A DNA stretch of 64,000 nt from assembly GCA_030426765.1 (NCBI GenBank), contig JAUHXV010000010.1:1-64000 (forward strand), read 5' to 3'. Numbering within the stretch: position 1 is the first letter of the stretch; the number at the start of each line of letters is the position of its first letter. Both the position numbers and the translations under genes were made by a program. This DNA is from Bacteroidia bacterium. Lineage in GTDB: Bacteria > Bacteroidota > Bacteroidia > Chitinophagales > Saprospiraceae. Below, one piece after another: positions 1-8,743 of this stretch. The notes under the pieces are model-generated. The model did not search any database. It saw only the letters and a program-made list of their open reading frames with translations, and was not told the origin of the DNA.

Positions 1-1
1 A

Positions 2-172
2 GAGTTGTTTGTCGAAGGAATTGTAGATAATTCAAAGATAAACAGCTCTTTTTATATTATAAGAATATATATACGAATTAATAGTCTTGATGCGAATGCG
101 ATGGGTCGGGAGCGGGAGACAAATAACGTCATAGAAGAACGTCGGATTTTGTACAATTCAGCCAGTAAGTAG
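2..172 (+). CDS. possible 3' end of a gene cut by the left window edge
   Basis: An open frame runs from the first bases of the window to a TAG at 170-172, giving about 56 residues with no start codon of its own before the edge. The translation ends in a charged, helix-like stretch (MGRERETNNVIEERR) that reads like real protein, but no family is recognised. The following gene starts 38 bases later on the same strand. It could equally be a chance open frame in AT-rich sequence, since 170 bases without a stop is not rare. Confidence 0.3.
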   Translation, partial: ELFVEGIVDNSKINSSFYIIRIYIRINSLDANAMGRERETNNVIEERRILYNSASK

Positions 173-210
173 TACTTGCGTTTGTTTTCATCGTATCTTA
201 ATTGTCAGGG

Positions 211-867
211 ATGAAAAGATACGTACTTCGATACTGGATGCTTAGTGGGCTGCTCGCCCTGGTCGGGGGAGTTCCGCTGATGGCACAGGACTACAAACCC
301 GAGTTGCGCGTGGGGTTGGGTGGCTATCAATCAGTAAGTGGAATATGGATGCCGGATGCGTACCAAAATAGTTGGATATTTTACCCTTCAATACAATATG
401 CCACTCCTGTCATCCAAAATAAAATGTGGATGAAATTGAGTCTTGGTTATGGAAAGAATCTGGACTATCACACAAAATATCATGGGTATGGTGGGGAGTA
501 TGGTTCTGTAAACCTGTTCACTGCTTCTATAGGACTCGAACGTAAGCATGATTTAAAATTAGCTTGTATTTACTATGGTGCCGATTTTGAGTATGAATGG
601 TCTATAATAGATGGCATCTTGTTTAATGATGTGTATCCGTTCCAAACGGTTTTGGACTTTGCTAAGGGATCTTTGATCATCGAACCCTACCTTGGTGTAC
701 GGAAAGAGCTATGGTCGAAATTTGTTTTTTTTATTGAGACCAGTCTTGAATTCGGGTTTTCAAAAACCAAATCAAATGATGTGTCAGCTAATTATCCTGC
801 TTCGAGATCGTTTTCGTACGTGCAGTTTAATCCGATCAATATGATTGGGGTGGGATACATTCTATAG
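211..867 (+). CDS. secreted protein, probable outer-membrane beta-barrel
   Basis: A 218-residue protein with a signal peptide: positive MKRY start, hydrophobic core to about residue 24, and a likely cut after MAQ. The mature part alternates short aromatic and polar strands (many Tyr, Trp, Phe and Gly) and ends in a hydrophobic strand, as expected of a small outer-membrane barrel. The ATG at 211 is preferred over the in-frame TTG at 202 because it places the charged n-region directly at the start. It lies 7 bases upstream of the next secreted-protein gene, so the two are probably co-transcribed. No specific family is recognised. Confidence 0.7.
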   Translation: MKRYVLRYWMLSGLLALVGGVPLMAQDYKPELRVGLGGYQSVSGIWMPDAYQNSWIFYPSIQYATPVIQNKMWMKLSLGYGKNLDYHTKYHGYGGEYGSVNLFTASIGLERKHDLKLACIYYGADFEYEWSIIDGILFNDVYPFQTVLDFAKGSLIIEPYLGVRKELWSKFVFFIETSLEFGFSKTKSNDVSANYPASRSFSYVQFNPINMIGVGYIL

Positions 868-874
868 TTAGACT

Positions 875-2437
875 ATGGAAAATGAGAGAACTAAATTCAC
901 AGACGGATTGTATTTATGTTTTAAAATTCAATCACTGTTTTTGTTGATAGCATTCCAACTACCAGTATGTAGTCAGCATTATTGTGATTACAAATATGAC
1001 CATGTATGGATACTGGGTGATATGGATATTGATACAGTTTCCAATGATGAATTTGGCGGTTGTGAAATTGATTTTAATACCTCACCGCCTTCATTTAACC
1101 TTCATCCTAAGAGTGTAGGGGTTACTTTCCAAAATTCATCAATGTCTTCAAAAGATGGAGAGTTGATATTTTACTCTAATGGATGTTCTGTGTTTAATAG
1201 AGTAGATGTGATAATGGAAAATGGTGATTCATTAAATACGGGTGAAATATATGAATTGAATTGCCCTGGTGGCGGCTATGGGGGATTCCAAAACATGATT
1301 TCTATTCCCGATTCGTACCATGACTCTATTTATTACGTATTCCATATTACACTGCAATTTAACTCTAAGCCTAACCCAATTACTTTTGTTCAATCTCAAT
1401 CTTTGTCTTATACTAAGATTAACATTAATGCAAATGAGGGGTATGGAAGTGTTATTGAGAAAAATGTTTCCATTATTTCTGATACAAACTTGATTACAAC
1501 GCCGCTTACAGCTGTAAAACATGCCAATGGATTAGATTGGTGGTTAATCACTCCTGACCGATGGAGCAATTCATATAACATTATTCTGTTAAATGAATCT
1601 GGTCCTGCTTTCATTAAGAAGCAATTTATTGGAATTGGAACTGATCCTTTAGCTGAGGGAGGACAAGGCAAATTTTCCCCAGTTGGTGATCACTTTGCCT
1701 GGTACCATCCGCTGAATGGGCTGTTTTTATTTGATTTTGATAGGGAGCATGGCGTATTAAGTGATTTTGAGCACATTGAAATACCTCCTCGTGATTTTAT
1801 TATCGGAGGTTGTGAGTTTTCACCCAATGGACGCTATGTATATTTAAATAATGATACTTCGTTATATCAAGTTGATCTCCTAGCTAATGATATTCAAAAT
1901 AGCCTTACTCATATTGGAGATTATGATGGTTTTGGGGATCCACTTCCTACATCTTTCTTTTTCATGGAACGCACACCAGAAGGTAAGATAATCATGAATG
2001 TGCTTAACGGGTCTCAATATCTTCACTTGATTCATAATCCTGATTTGAAAGGCTTGAGTTGTAATTTTGAGCAACACTCAATTCAACTGCCTACGACAAA
2101 TAATTTTACCATTCCTCACTTTCCAAATTACAGGTTAGGTTCAATTTTTGATCCCTTTTGCGACTCAATAAGTGTCTACGCTACTAATCCAATAGCCAAT
2201 TCGGAATTTTCAATCATGCCTAATCCGGCATCTGATGTATTGAATGTCCTAATAGGAGAGTTGTCTGATCCAGCCGATCTCGTGATCTGTGATATGCATG
2301 GAAGGGAGTGGGTGAGACAGCGTGTGCAGCAGGGTGATAATGTGGTTAATCTGGATCTTCATTCTGGGATGTATGTGTGTATGGTGTACAACGGCGGCGG
2401 ATTAGTGTATTCCGGGAAGGTGGTGGTGGTGAGGTAG
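875..2437 (+). CDS. secreted protein with type IX secretion C-terminal sorting domain
   Basis: A 520-residue exported protein with a signal sequence around residues 15-34 ending in VCSQ. The middle contains WD40/PD40-like segments such as EFSPNGRYVYL, suggesting a beta-propeller-like fold. The last ~75 residues form a type IX secretion (Por) sorting domain: a MPNPASDVLNV-type strand, a DMHGREW turn and a Gly-Met-Tyr motif before the end. Proteins with this tail are moved across the outer membrane and anchored or released. Substrate and function are unknown. Local AT content seems higher than in the housekeeping genes, which may indicate less conserved accessory sequence. Confidence 0.75.
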   Translation: MENERTKFTDGLYLCFKIQSLFLLIAFQLPVCSQHYCDYKYDHVWILGDMDIDTVSNDEFGGCEIDFNTSPPSFNLHPKSVGVTFQNSSMSSKDGELIFYSNGCSVFNRVDVIMENGDSLNTGEIYELNCPGGGYGGFQNMISIPDSYHDSIYYVFHITLQFNSKPNPITFVQSQSLSYTKININANEGYGSVIEKNVSIISDTNLITTPLTAVKHANGLDWWLITPDRWSNSYNIILLNESGPAFIKKQFIGIGTDPLAEGGQGKFSPVGDHFAWYHPLNGLFLFDFDREHGVLSDFEHIEIPPRDFIIGGCEFSPNGRYVYLNNDTSLYQVDLLANDIQNSLTHIGDYDGFGDPLPTSFFFMERTPEGKIIMNVLNGSQYLHLIHNPDLKGLSCNFEQHSIQLPTTNNFTIPHFPNYRLGSIFDPFCDSISVYATNPIANSEFSIMPNPASDVLNVLIGELSDPADLVICDMHGREWVRQRVQQGDNVVNLDLHSGMYVCMVYNGGGLVYSGKVVVVR

Positions 2438-2460
2438 TGCGTTTGTTCCTCATTTCCCCC

Positions 2461-2468
2461 TATCTTTG
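2461..2468 (+). promoter_or_regulatory. Bacteroidetes-type -7 box for the toxin-antitoxin pair
   Basis: TATCTTTG fits the TAnnTTTG -7 consensus of Bacteroidota and lies 14 bases before the antitoxin ATG. A TTTG at 2442-2445 could be the -33 element, but the 15-base spacing is shorter than usual. The transcript would have a very short leader. Confidence 0.5.
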
Positions 2469-2482
2469 ATTAAATCCTAGTT

Positions 2483-2671
2483 ATGACAACTCAGCAGATA
2501 AAACAGGAGATTGTAAAAGTATTGGAGCAAGTGCCGGATGAGGTGCTGACTGATATTCTCGACTACCTTAATGAACTTAAAGGAAAATCAGAAGATCAGG
2601 TTTTAAGAATAAAGCACTTCAGACGAATCCTTGAGGAGGATAAGAACCTTCTTAAGAGATTGGCACAATGA
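2483..2671 (+). CDS. probable antitoxin of a Fic/Doc toxin pair
   Basis: A 62-residue, highly charged, helical protein. Residues 1-35 (QIKQEIVKVLEQVPDEVLTD) resemble the short DUF2281-like proteins found upstream of many toxins, and the C-terminus is EEDKNLLKRLAQ. It overlaps the downstream Fic/Doc gene by four bases (ATGA), the classic arrangement for translationally coupled toxin and antitoxin. It is not a recognisable Phd/AbrB-type DNA-binding antitoxin and shows no clear helix-turn-helix, so how it neutralises or autoregulates cannot be read from sequence. The antitoxin role rests on size, order and overlap. Confidence 0.6.
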   Translation: MTTQQIKQEIVKVLEQVPDEVLTDILDYLNELKGKSEDQVLRIKHFRRILEEDKNLLKRLAQ

Positions 2672-3051
2672 TCCGAATTGAAGAGGCAATCGAGATTCAT
2701 CATCTGATTATTCGATCATTTGGCGGATCCGAAAGTTTGCGAGATCAACAAGTGCTCGATTCCGCCCTCAAGCGTCCTTTTCAAACATTTAATGGACAAG
2801 AGTTGTACCCCAATCCGGAAGAAAAAGCCGCAGCCATCCTCGAAAGCATTGTCAGTAATCACCCATTTATAGATGGCAATAAAAGAGTTGGGTATATTCT
2901 TATGCGTATGATGTTGCTGGAATCAGGGATTGACATTCAGGCATCAGAAGATGAGAAGTATAATTTTATTACAGCAATTGCCAAAGGGGAGCAAACATTT
3001 CAGCAGATTAAGAGCTGGATATCAGCCAGAGTGATTGTGACGCCATCCTGA
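2668..3051 (+). CDS. Fic/Doc (death-on-curing) family toxin
   Basis: A 127-residue protein with the Doc-type Fic signature HPFIDGNKRVGY near residue 65, preceded by helices typical of the fold. Fic proteins transfer AMP or phosphate to target proteins; Doc toxins phosphorylate elongation factor Tu. The Asn-Lys-Arg form (NKR rather than NGR) points to the Doc branch, hence kinase-like activity, but this is inferred from the family. The length matches Doc proteins (about 125 residues), so it is a stand-alone toxin domain. It is translationally coupled to the small gene at 2483-2671. Confidence 0.85.
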   Translation: MIRIEEAIEIHHLIIRSFGGSESLRDQQVLDSALKRPFQTFNGQELYPNPEEKAAAILESIVSNHPFIDGNKRVGYILMRMMLLESGIDIQASEDEKYNFITAIAKGEQTFQQIKSWISARVIVTPS

Positions 3052-3127
3052 CCATTTCGTATCAAGCATATCTCCATTCATAGGGAAGATGTAACTTTAG
3101 CAGACGTACCTCATTCAATAATTGCTT

Positions 3128-4480
3128 ATGCTCACCAGAATCCTTTTCATCCTCCTGATCGCTTCAACCCAACTGCAGGCACAGGATAGCCTGAACATTA
3201 AACTCCTGTACCATTGGGACGACACAACACTTAAGCTCGCTTCAGGGTATGGCACCCAATTCAGATACAATGAAATATGGGGCATGGTCGTCAACGGCAG
3301 AGAATACGGCGTGATTGGTTCGACGGAAGGGACGCACATATTTGATGTGACGGATCCTGTGAATGCTACGCAGGTGGCTTATGTGCCCGGCAACTACGAT
3401 AGGGCGATCCACAGGGATTATCACGACTACAACGGATATCTGTATATGGTGAGCGATGAAGGACCGGCCACACTGCAGATTGCTGACCTTTCGTATCTGC
3501 CGGACTCCGTATCGCTGGTGTATGATTCCAATGAATTTTTCTCGCGGTCTCATAATATATTTATTGATTCCACCAGCGGATACCTGTACTCTAATTATGG
3601 CCAGGTGCTGACACTTGAAGATCCCGCCAATCCCGAGTTTGCCTCAGTGCCCGGGGTACATGGGCATGATTTATTTGCGCTAAGAGACACCTTGTATGTC
3701 AACCAGGAGTTCGACGGTCTTTATATCTACGATCATACGGATCCTGAAAATCCACAGCTCTTAGGATCGCTGACGCAATACCCGGACAAAGGATATAACC
3801 ACTCCGGATGGCTGACTGACGATGGAAACATCTATGCGTTTTCAGATGAGACGTATGGAACCGATATTAAAATTTGTGATGTCAGCGATCCATCGGATAT
3901 CCAGGTGATCTCCAGAGTCAACTCTGGCGGGGCAACTACTGCTATGCCACACAATGTGCTCATACGAGGCAACTTTATGTATGTAGCCTACTACCACGAT
4001 GGGTTGTATGTGTATGATATCTCAGATCCCTATGCGCCAACAGTAGCCGGGTATTATGACACACATCCTGCTTCCCCTGCGCCCAACTATAATGGTGCAT
4101 GGGGCGTGTATCCCTTTCTCCCCTCCGGAAATGTGCTAGTCTCCGATACCAGAAATGGTTTCTTTGTCTTAGATGTCGGGGATATCATTTCAAAAACAGA
4201 AGATGAAGTGATTGCTGATATCGATTTTAAAGTTTTTCCTAATCCAACTAATGGTGAATTTACGGTCACGTATCATTCACCAGAAAGTGCAGATGTTGGA
4301 GTAGAGTTGTATGATCTGCAAGGGAAACGAGTCAACCAGTTTTCAGTCGACAATCATACTATTCAGGACAATAAGATCCAGTTGACCATTCGATGTGAAG
4401 AGATGCCAGTGGGAATGTACATCCTCAAGTTGAGAGACGGCGAAAAAACCGGGATTAGAAAGATTTTTATCGTTATGTAG
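3128..4480 (+). CDS. choice-of-anchor B family secreted protein with type IX sorting domain
   Basis: A 450-residue protein with a signal peptide (MLTRILFILLIASTQLQAQ). The body has repeated LVIVD-like beta-propeller units (THIFDVTDPVNATQVAY, LYIYDHTDPENPQLLG, LYVYDISDPYAPTVAG) as in the choice-of-anchor B family. The final ~80 residues are a type IX sorting domain (DFKVFPNPTNGEF, VELYDLQGKRV, MPVGMYILKL). It is probably a surface or secreted propeller of unknown ligand. The ATG at 3128 is chosen over a TTG at 3122 for a compact signal peptide. The downstream spacer is repeat-rich. Confidence 0.85.
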   Translation: MLTRILFILLIASTQLQAQDSLNIKLLYHWDDTTLKLASGYGTQFRYNEIWGMVVNGREYGVIGSTEGTHIFDVTDPVNATQVAYVPGNYDRAIHRDYHDYNGYLYMVSDEGPATLQIADLSYLPDSVSLVYDSNEFFSRSHNIFIDSTSGYLYSNYGQVLTLEDPANPEFASVPGVHGHDLFALRDTLYVNQEFDGLYIYDHTDPENPQLLGSLTQYPDKGYNHSGWLTDDGNIYAFSDETYGTDIKICDVSDPSDIQVISRVNSGGATTAMPHNVLIRGNFMYVAYYHDGLYVYDISDPYAPTVAGYYDTHPASPAPNYNGAWGVYPFLPSGNVLVSDTRNGFFVLDVGDIISKTEDEVIADIDFKVFPNPTNGEFTVTYHSPESADVGVELYDLQGKRVNQFSVDNHTIQDNKIQLTIRCEEMPVGMYILKLRDGEKTGIRKIFIVM

Positions 4481-4560
4481 GGGATTTAGGGGTACTCATC
4501 CGGGGAGAATTTCGCACGCAGAGACGCGGAGGCGCAGTTTTGCTTTCCCAATTAAACATT

Positions 4561-4795
4561 TTGAAAGACACAAGTAGCAAGACCTGAGACTCAAGACCTG
4601 AGACCTGAGACGCTAGACCTGAGACGCTAGACGCTAGACGTGAGACCTAAGACTGCATTGCTGACTTAAGCAGGTAAACATTTACACTTTTTGAAAGACA
4701 CAAGTAGTAAGACCTGAGACGCAAGACCTGAGACCTAAGACTACATTGCTGACTTAAGTAGTTAAGCATTTACACTTTTTAAAAGTCACAAGTAG
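4561..4795. repeat. degenerate direct-repeat region
   Basis: This covers most of the 4481-4904 gap. A TTGAAAGACACAAGTAG unit starts at 4561 and 4691, with a diverged copy at 4779. Between copies are many AGACCTGAGAC / AGACGCTAGAC units, and a second unit (CATTGCTGACTTAAG) occurs at about 4656 and 4744. The first part of the gap (about 4514-4540) has a CGCAGAGACGCGGAGGCGCAG-like stretch of a kind often seen between Bacteroidetes genes. No gene is visible here. Confidence 0.8.
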
Positions 4796-4835
4796 CCCTT
4801 CTGCCCTTCTGCCTTTCTGCCCTTTTCGCAAAGCG

Positions 4836-4871
4836 AAAAAAAAGGTGCCTTCCCTTTCAAAAAAGACACCT
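4836..4871 (-). terminator. Rho-independent terminator after the coaX/outer-membrane protein genes
   Basis: On the minus strand a 7-bp stem (AGGTGTC with GGCACCT, one G-T pair, 15-base loop) is followed by eight T residues. It lies about 34 bases past the stop codon at 4905. Confidence 0.75.
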
Positions 4872-4904
4872 CACTTTCATACTAAAAATAATATGGAAAT
4901 TCTC

Positions 4905-6239
4905 TTAATCGTATTTGCCTTTGATAAACCAGGCGTTGTCGTTGAAGACAAAACTAACATTTCCCCTGATAAAATGATCGGTCAGATCTGAGCCAGCAGT
5001 ACGACGGCCGACATCAAATGAGATCTGCAGCCACGATATCGCCCGTTGCAGGATAAAAGGCATCGACGCACCAAAAGTAAAGGCGCTGGCAGATACCTGG
5101 TGGCCATCGATGACGCGCGGATCTTTGAGGGTGTAGAAACCTGCCCGGTATTCGACGCGTTTCCAATAGGAGGTGATAGACTCTGCATCAGGGATCCAGG
5201 CACCACCGAATCCAAGGCGCCAGGCATCTTTCATAGTGGCGGTATTGACATCGCTTTGATATTTACTCCAGGGCGAAGTCTCGAAATTGATCCCGGCGCG
5301 GAAATCACCAGAGTGATGATACATGGCACCGATACCCCAAGTCACGGGAAGAACACCTTCCCCAGGCGCATCTTCCGCATAAAATGCTGTGTCCACATCT
5401 CCCGTCAGGGCATTGACAGATAAAAGAGACAAATCGGAGTTTGTTGAAAAATTAGTCTGTCCTGCATAGTATGCGCCAAGCGATAAAAGTCTTGATGGGT
5501 TGTCATCTTCCAATCGGGCAGCCTTAAGATCCATTGGGTGTTCGTACATCAGACCAAACCGATATTGAAATCCTTTGTAGGAAGAATTGGATTCAAAAAA
5601 GTTATCGTATGCATTGCTCAAATCCAGAAAATAGGTCTGTTCGGCGAAAGCCTGTTGCCCACGCAAATACCCGAGGTTGATGCCCCCGGCCAGATTTTTA
5701 TATTTAAATCCATTGCCCCAGTTCAGGTTGTACAGCCCTCCGGTGCCTGAGAAGTCTCGTTGAACATCGCCAAGTGAGTCCACAGTTTCTTCAATCTGAA
5801 TATTGTATCCTGCCTGGGCATAGGGGCGTACACCAATGCTCATTGCCCAGGAAAAATCACTTTCCCGTCGTTCCAAAGCCTGATTTAAAGGGTTGATAAT
5901 CGGAACGTTTAGACTAAAATGATTAGCATTTCCATTCCAAATGGTCTCCTTGCTGCCGTTCACTTTATATGAGGAGCGTTTTGCGGAGATACCAAACTGC
6001 AAGCTGGTGTATTGCAGAAACCCCAGTGAGGCCGGATTGTCCAGATTGGCTTCAAAAAAATCGTGATATACAGCGCTAAGCCCGCCCATAGCATGGGTAC
6101 TCGACATATCATTGCCGATAAACTCTCCTATGCCAAACTGGCCAAAAGGGGAGTTGTCTTTTGCCTGACCGAAGATCAGATGGGGGATGCTTGCAATCAA
6201 AAAGCTGACAAACAGGTACTTAGTTATGATTCCTGACAT
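4905..6239 (-). CDS. outer-membrane beta-barrel protein (FadL/PorV-like, function unknown)
   Basis: A 444-residue protein with a signal peptide (KYLFVSFLIASIPHLIFGQ). An early segment (HAMGGLSAVYHDFFEANLDNPASLG) is typical of PorV/FadL-like Bacteroidetes barrels, and many amphipathic strands follow to a C-terminal FIKGKYD. It overlaps the 3' end of coaX by 20 bases, a linkage I recall as common in Bacteroidetes, where coaX sits beside an outer-membrane protein and LPS-export genes. The two are surely co-transcribed. The substrate is unknown, and a role in fatty-acid uptake is only a fold-based guess. A terminator follows. Confidence 0.75.
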   Translation of the reverse strand: MSGIITKYLFVSFLIASIPHLIFGQAKDNSPFGQFGIGEFIGNDMSSTHAMGGLSAVYHDFFEANLDNPASLGFLQYTSLQFGISAKRSSYKVNGSKETIWNGNANHFSLNVPIINPLNQALERRESDFSWAMSIGVRPYAQAGYNIQIEETVDSLGDVQRDFSGTGGLYNLNWGNGFKYKNLAGGINLGYLRGQQAFAEQTYFLDLSNAYDNFFESNSSYKGFQYRFGLMYEHPMDLKAARLEDDNPSRLLSLGAYYAGQTNFSTNSDLSLLSVNALTGDVDTAFYAEDAPGEGVLPVTWGIGAMYHHSGDFRAGINFETSPWSKYQSDVNTATMKDAWRLGFGGAWIPDAESITSYWKRVEYRAGFYTLKDPRVIDGHQVSASAFTFGASMPFILQRAISWLQISFDVGRRTAGSDLTDHFIRGNVSFVFNDNAWFIKGKYD

Positions 6240-6951
6240 TAAATTCTAATATTTGGAAAAGGCCTTGTGTGACCAGTTCGGGTGCGACAAATATCTCACT
6301 TTCCATGCGATCAGCCAAGAAAGCAGCATTTCCTCCCGTCATAACGACAAAAACGTCTCCCAGTGCATTTTCTGCCTGATTTAACATTCCTTTTATTTCC
6401 ATCACCATACCGTGGCAGGCCCCATTCTGCAGGGCATGAACAGTCGAATCCCCAAAAGGCAGTCTTGGCCAGGCCGGTTCCGTCAAAGGCAGTTTCGCCG
6501 TATAATCGTGCATCGACTGGAGGCGCATCGCCATCCCCGGAGAGATATTTCCACCCAGGTAGATGCCATGTTTGTTGATCAGGTCTATCGTAAGGCAAGT
6601 TCCGGCACTAACGATCAGACAGTTTTTTCCCGGAAAAGCGGCATGCGCTCCACATGCTCCGGCGATACGATCTTCTCCAAGGGTGTGTGGTGTGGAATAA
6701 ACAATCTCGATAGGAAGTGGCGTGTCCGGATTAAGATCAATGCCCATTCCTTTTATTGGTATCGATGACAACTCCCACTGGCGATCACCGGTTGTCGCCA
6801 CAATAGCATGCGCTGCCGGCAAAAGGCGATGGAGATCCAGGATGGGTTCGATAGATGCGCCCGCAAAGACAATTGTCTCCAGGGACAAACCTGCTTTGTC
6901 ATATACAGCAGCTTTTGTTCTTGAATTACCTACGTCGATGCAGAGATACAT
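6220..6951 (-). CDS. coaX: type III pantothenate kinase
   Basis: A 243-residue enzyme phosphorylating pantothenate with ATP, the first step of coenzyme A synthesis, in the cytoplasm. ASKHA-fold motifs are visible: DVGNSRTK at residue 6 (phosphate loop), GEDR in place of the usual GADR, SAGTCLTID, GGNISPGM, and TGGNAAFL near the end. The ATG at 6951 is chosen because the preceding 24 in-frame codons look like noncoding leader and CoaX proteins begin directly with the DxGN motif. It is the first gene of a two-gene unit with the downstream barrel protein. Confidence 0.93.
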   Translation of the reverse strand: MYLCIDVGNSRTKAAVYDKAGLSLETIVFAGASIEPILDLHRLLPAAHAIVATTGDRQWELSSIPIKGMGIDLNPDTPLPIEIVYSTPHTLGEDRIAGACGAHAAFPGKNCLIVSAGTCLTIDLINKHGIYLGGNISPGMAMRLQSMHDYTAKLPLTEPAWPRLPFGDSTVHALQNGACHGMVMEIKGMLNQAENALGDVFVVMTGGNAAFLADRMESEIFVAPELVTQGLFQILEFNVRNHN

Positions 6952-7080
6952 TTGCTTTTTTTCAGATGAAAGATAGGAGATGCAAGACACAAGACAAAGC
7001 AGAGATGAAAACTCAATCTTCAAGGCCTAAACCATAAACCCTAAATGTTACACTCTCTATTTACTGCTCACCACTCACCA

Positions 7081-7122
7081 CTCACTCCTCACCGCTCACT
7101 CCTCACCGCTCACTCCTCAATG
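7081..7122. repeat. three 14-bp tandem repeats overlapping the purH stop codon
   Basis: Units at 7081-7094, 7095-7108 and 7109-7122 read CTCACTCCTCACCG, with the last changed to end in AATG. The third unit contains the purH stop codon (7117-7119), so the repeat begins exactly at the gene end. A looser CACTCAC-rich stretch precedes it. Confidence 0.8.
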
Positions 7123-8646
7123 CTTAAAGTGTCTAAACCCCGTAATCACCATTGCCATTTCGGCTTTGTTGCAATAGTCTATGCTGTCCTGATCTTTAAC
7201 AGAGCCACCCGGATGGATCACCGCTGTAATGCCCGCTTCATGTGCGATCTCGACGCAGTCCGGAAAGGGAAAGAAAGCTTCAGAGGCCATCACGGCTCCT
7301 GTTAAATCAAATCCAAATGCGCGCGCTTTTGTGATCGCCTGCTTCAATGCATCTACGCGGGAAGTTTGTCCGCAACCCATGCCGAGCAACTGACCGTCGC
7401 GGATTAGTGCAATCCCATTTGACTTGAGGTGCTTCACGCTTTTGTTGGCAAACAACAAGTCGGCCATCTCTGATTTGGTGGGTTTGCGCTCAGTTGCTTC
7501 GCGGATGGTAGAAAGATCTTCTGTTGTATCATCGAGATCCTGGGTGATATAACCATCCAGTATGCTTTTGACACTCACTTTGTTTTTTGGGTAGGTGTGC
7601 AGTTGAAGCAGAATGCGATTTTTCTTCGCCTGTAAAATATTCAAAGCCTCTTCTGAAAAGGAAGGCGCGATCAGTACTTCGTAAAACAACTTGTCAATTT
7701 CAGTTGCGGTGTCGGCATCAATTTCATGATTGGCGATCAGGACGCCACCGAAAGCAGAGACAGGATCACCGGCGAGCGCATCTTTCCAGGCGGAGAGGAT
7801 GGTGTCTCGCGTAGCCAGGCCACATGCATTGGTGTGTTTCAGTACGGCAAAGGTCGGGCCGGCGTCTTTAAACTCCGCCATCAGGTTTACGGCCGCATCG
7901 ATATCGACGAGGTTGTTGTACGAGAGCTCTTTACCGTGCAGTTTTAGAAAGTTAGTTTCAAGTTCACCGAAATAAACAGCTTCCTGATGCGGATTCTCTC
8001 CGTAACGCAAAGGCATTCCGCTGTGTTCGGAAATTTTCAAAGCAAGGTCATCGCCCTCGCGATTGAAATATTGATAGATCTGCTTGTCGTAATGTGAGCT
8101 CACGCGAAACGCGCGAATGGCAAAGTGTTTTCTTTCTTTGAGCGTAGTGCTTGCACCGGTGGTTTCGAGTGAATACTTCAAAAAATCATAATCATCTCGA
8201 GAAGGTACGATGACGACATCTTTGTAGTTTTTAGCGGCAGCCCGAATCAGCGAGATTCCACCGATATCGATTTTCTCAATGATGGTGGCTTCGTCATCGG
8301 TAGACTGAACAGTTTCTTCAAAAGGGTAGAGATCTACAATAACGAGATCGATAGGAGGGATCTCATATTTGGCGAGTTGCGCTTCATGGTCTTTTTCTCT
8401 TTTTGCCAGGATGCCACCGAAGATCTTTGGATGCAAAGTTTTTACCCGTCCATCGAGAATGGAAGGATAGCTAGTCAGGTCTTCTACAGCAATTGCCTCG
8501 ACACCGAGAGATTGGATATACGCCAAAGTTCCGCCGGTACTGTAGAGGGTGACATTGTGTTTGGCTAATTGATGAACAATCGTATCGAGTCCTTCTTTGT
8601 GGTATACGGAAATCAAGGCTGATTTAATCGGCTTCAGGCTGGCCAT
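7117..8646 (-). CDS. purH: bifunctional AICAR transformylase / IMP cyclohydrolase
   Basis: A 509-residue enzyme for the last two steps of IMP synthesis: formyl transfer from 10-formyl-tetrahydrofolate to AICAR, then ring closure. The N-terminal MGS-type cyclohydrolase domain spans about 1-200 (STGGT, ILDGRVKTLHPK, GGISLIRAAAKN). The transformylase domain follows with RYGENPHQ near 214, KHTNACG near 270 and DPVSAFGG, ending in HPGGSVKD and GFRHFKH. The length is normal for Bacteroidetes PurH. It appears to be transcribed alone from a -7 box just upstream. Confidence 0.97.
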   Translation of the reverse strand: MASLKPIKSALISVYHKEGLDTIVHQLAKHNVTLYSTGGTLAYIQSLGVEAIAVEDLTSYPSILDGRVKTLHPKIFGGILAKREKDHEAQLAKYEIPPIDLVIVDLYPFEETVQSTDDEATIIEKIDIGGISLIRAAAKNYKDVVIVPSRDDYDFLKYSLETTGASTTLKERKHFAIRAFRVSSHYDKQIYQYFNREGDDLALKISEHSGMPLRYGENPHQEAVYFGELETNFLKLHGKELSYNNLVDIDAAVNLMAEFKDAGPTFAVLKHTNACGLATRDTILSAWKDALAGDPVSAFGGVLIANHEIDADTATEIDKLFYEVLIAPSFSEEALNILQAKKNRILLQLHTYPKNKVSVKSILDGYITQDLDDTTEDLSTIREATERKPTKSEMADLLFANKSVKHLKSNGIALIRDGQLLGMGCGQTSRVDALKQAITKARAFGFDLTGAVMASEAFFPFPDCVEIAHEAGITAVIHPGGSVKDQDSIDYCNKAEMAMVITGFRHFKH

Positions 8647-8670
8647 GGATAGGTTGGTTTAAATTTTGGG

Positions 8671-8678
8671 CAAAGGTA
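8671..8678 (-). promoter_or_regulatory. -7 box for purH
   Basis: TACCTTTG on the minus strand fits TAnnTTTG and ends 24 bases before the purH ATG. No good -33 TTG is seen at standard spacing. Confidence 0.55.
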
Positions 8679-8743
8679 AGATTGTTGGCTAAAAATCCCC
8701 TGAAAACAGGCAAAAGAGTCCTATGTGAAGCGAACTACCTGAA

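Noticed and set aside
4561-4795. CRISPR-like array
   Set aside because: Units are short, degenerate and unequally spaced with no unique spacers, and no cas genes are present.
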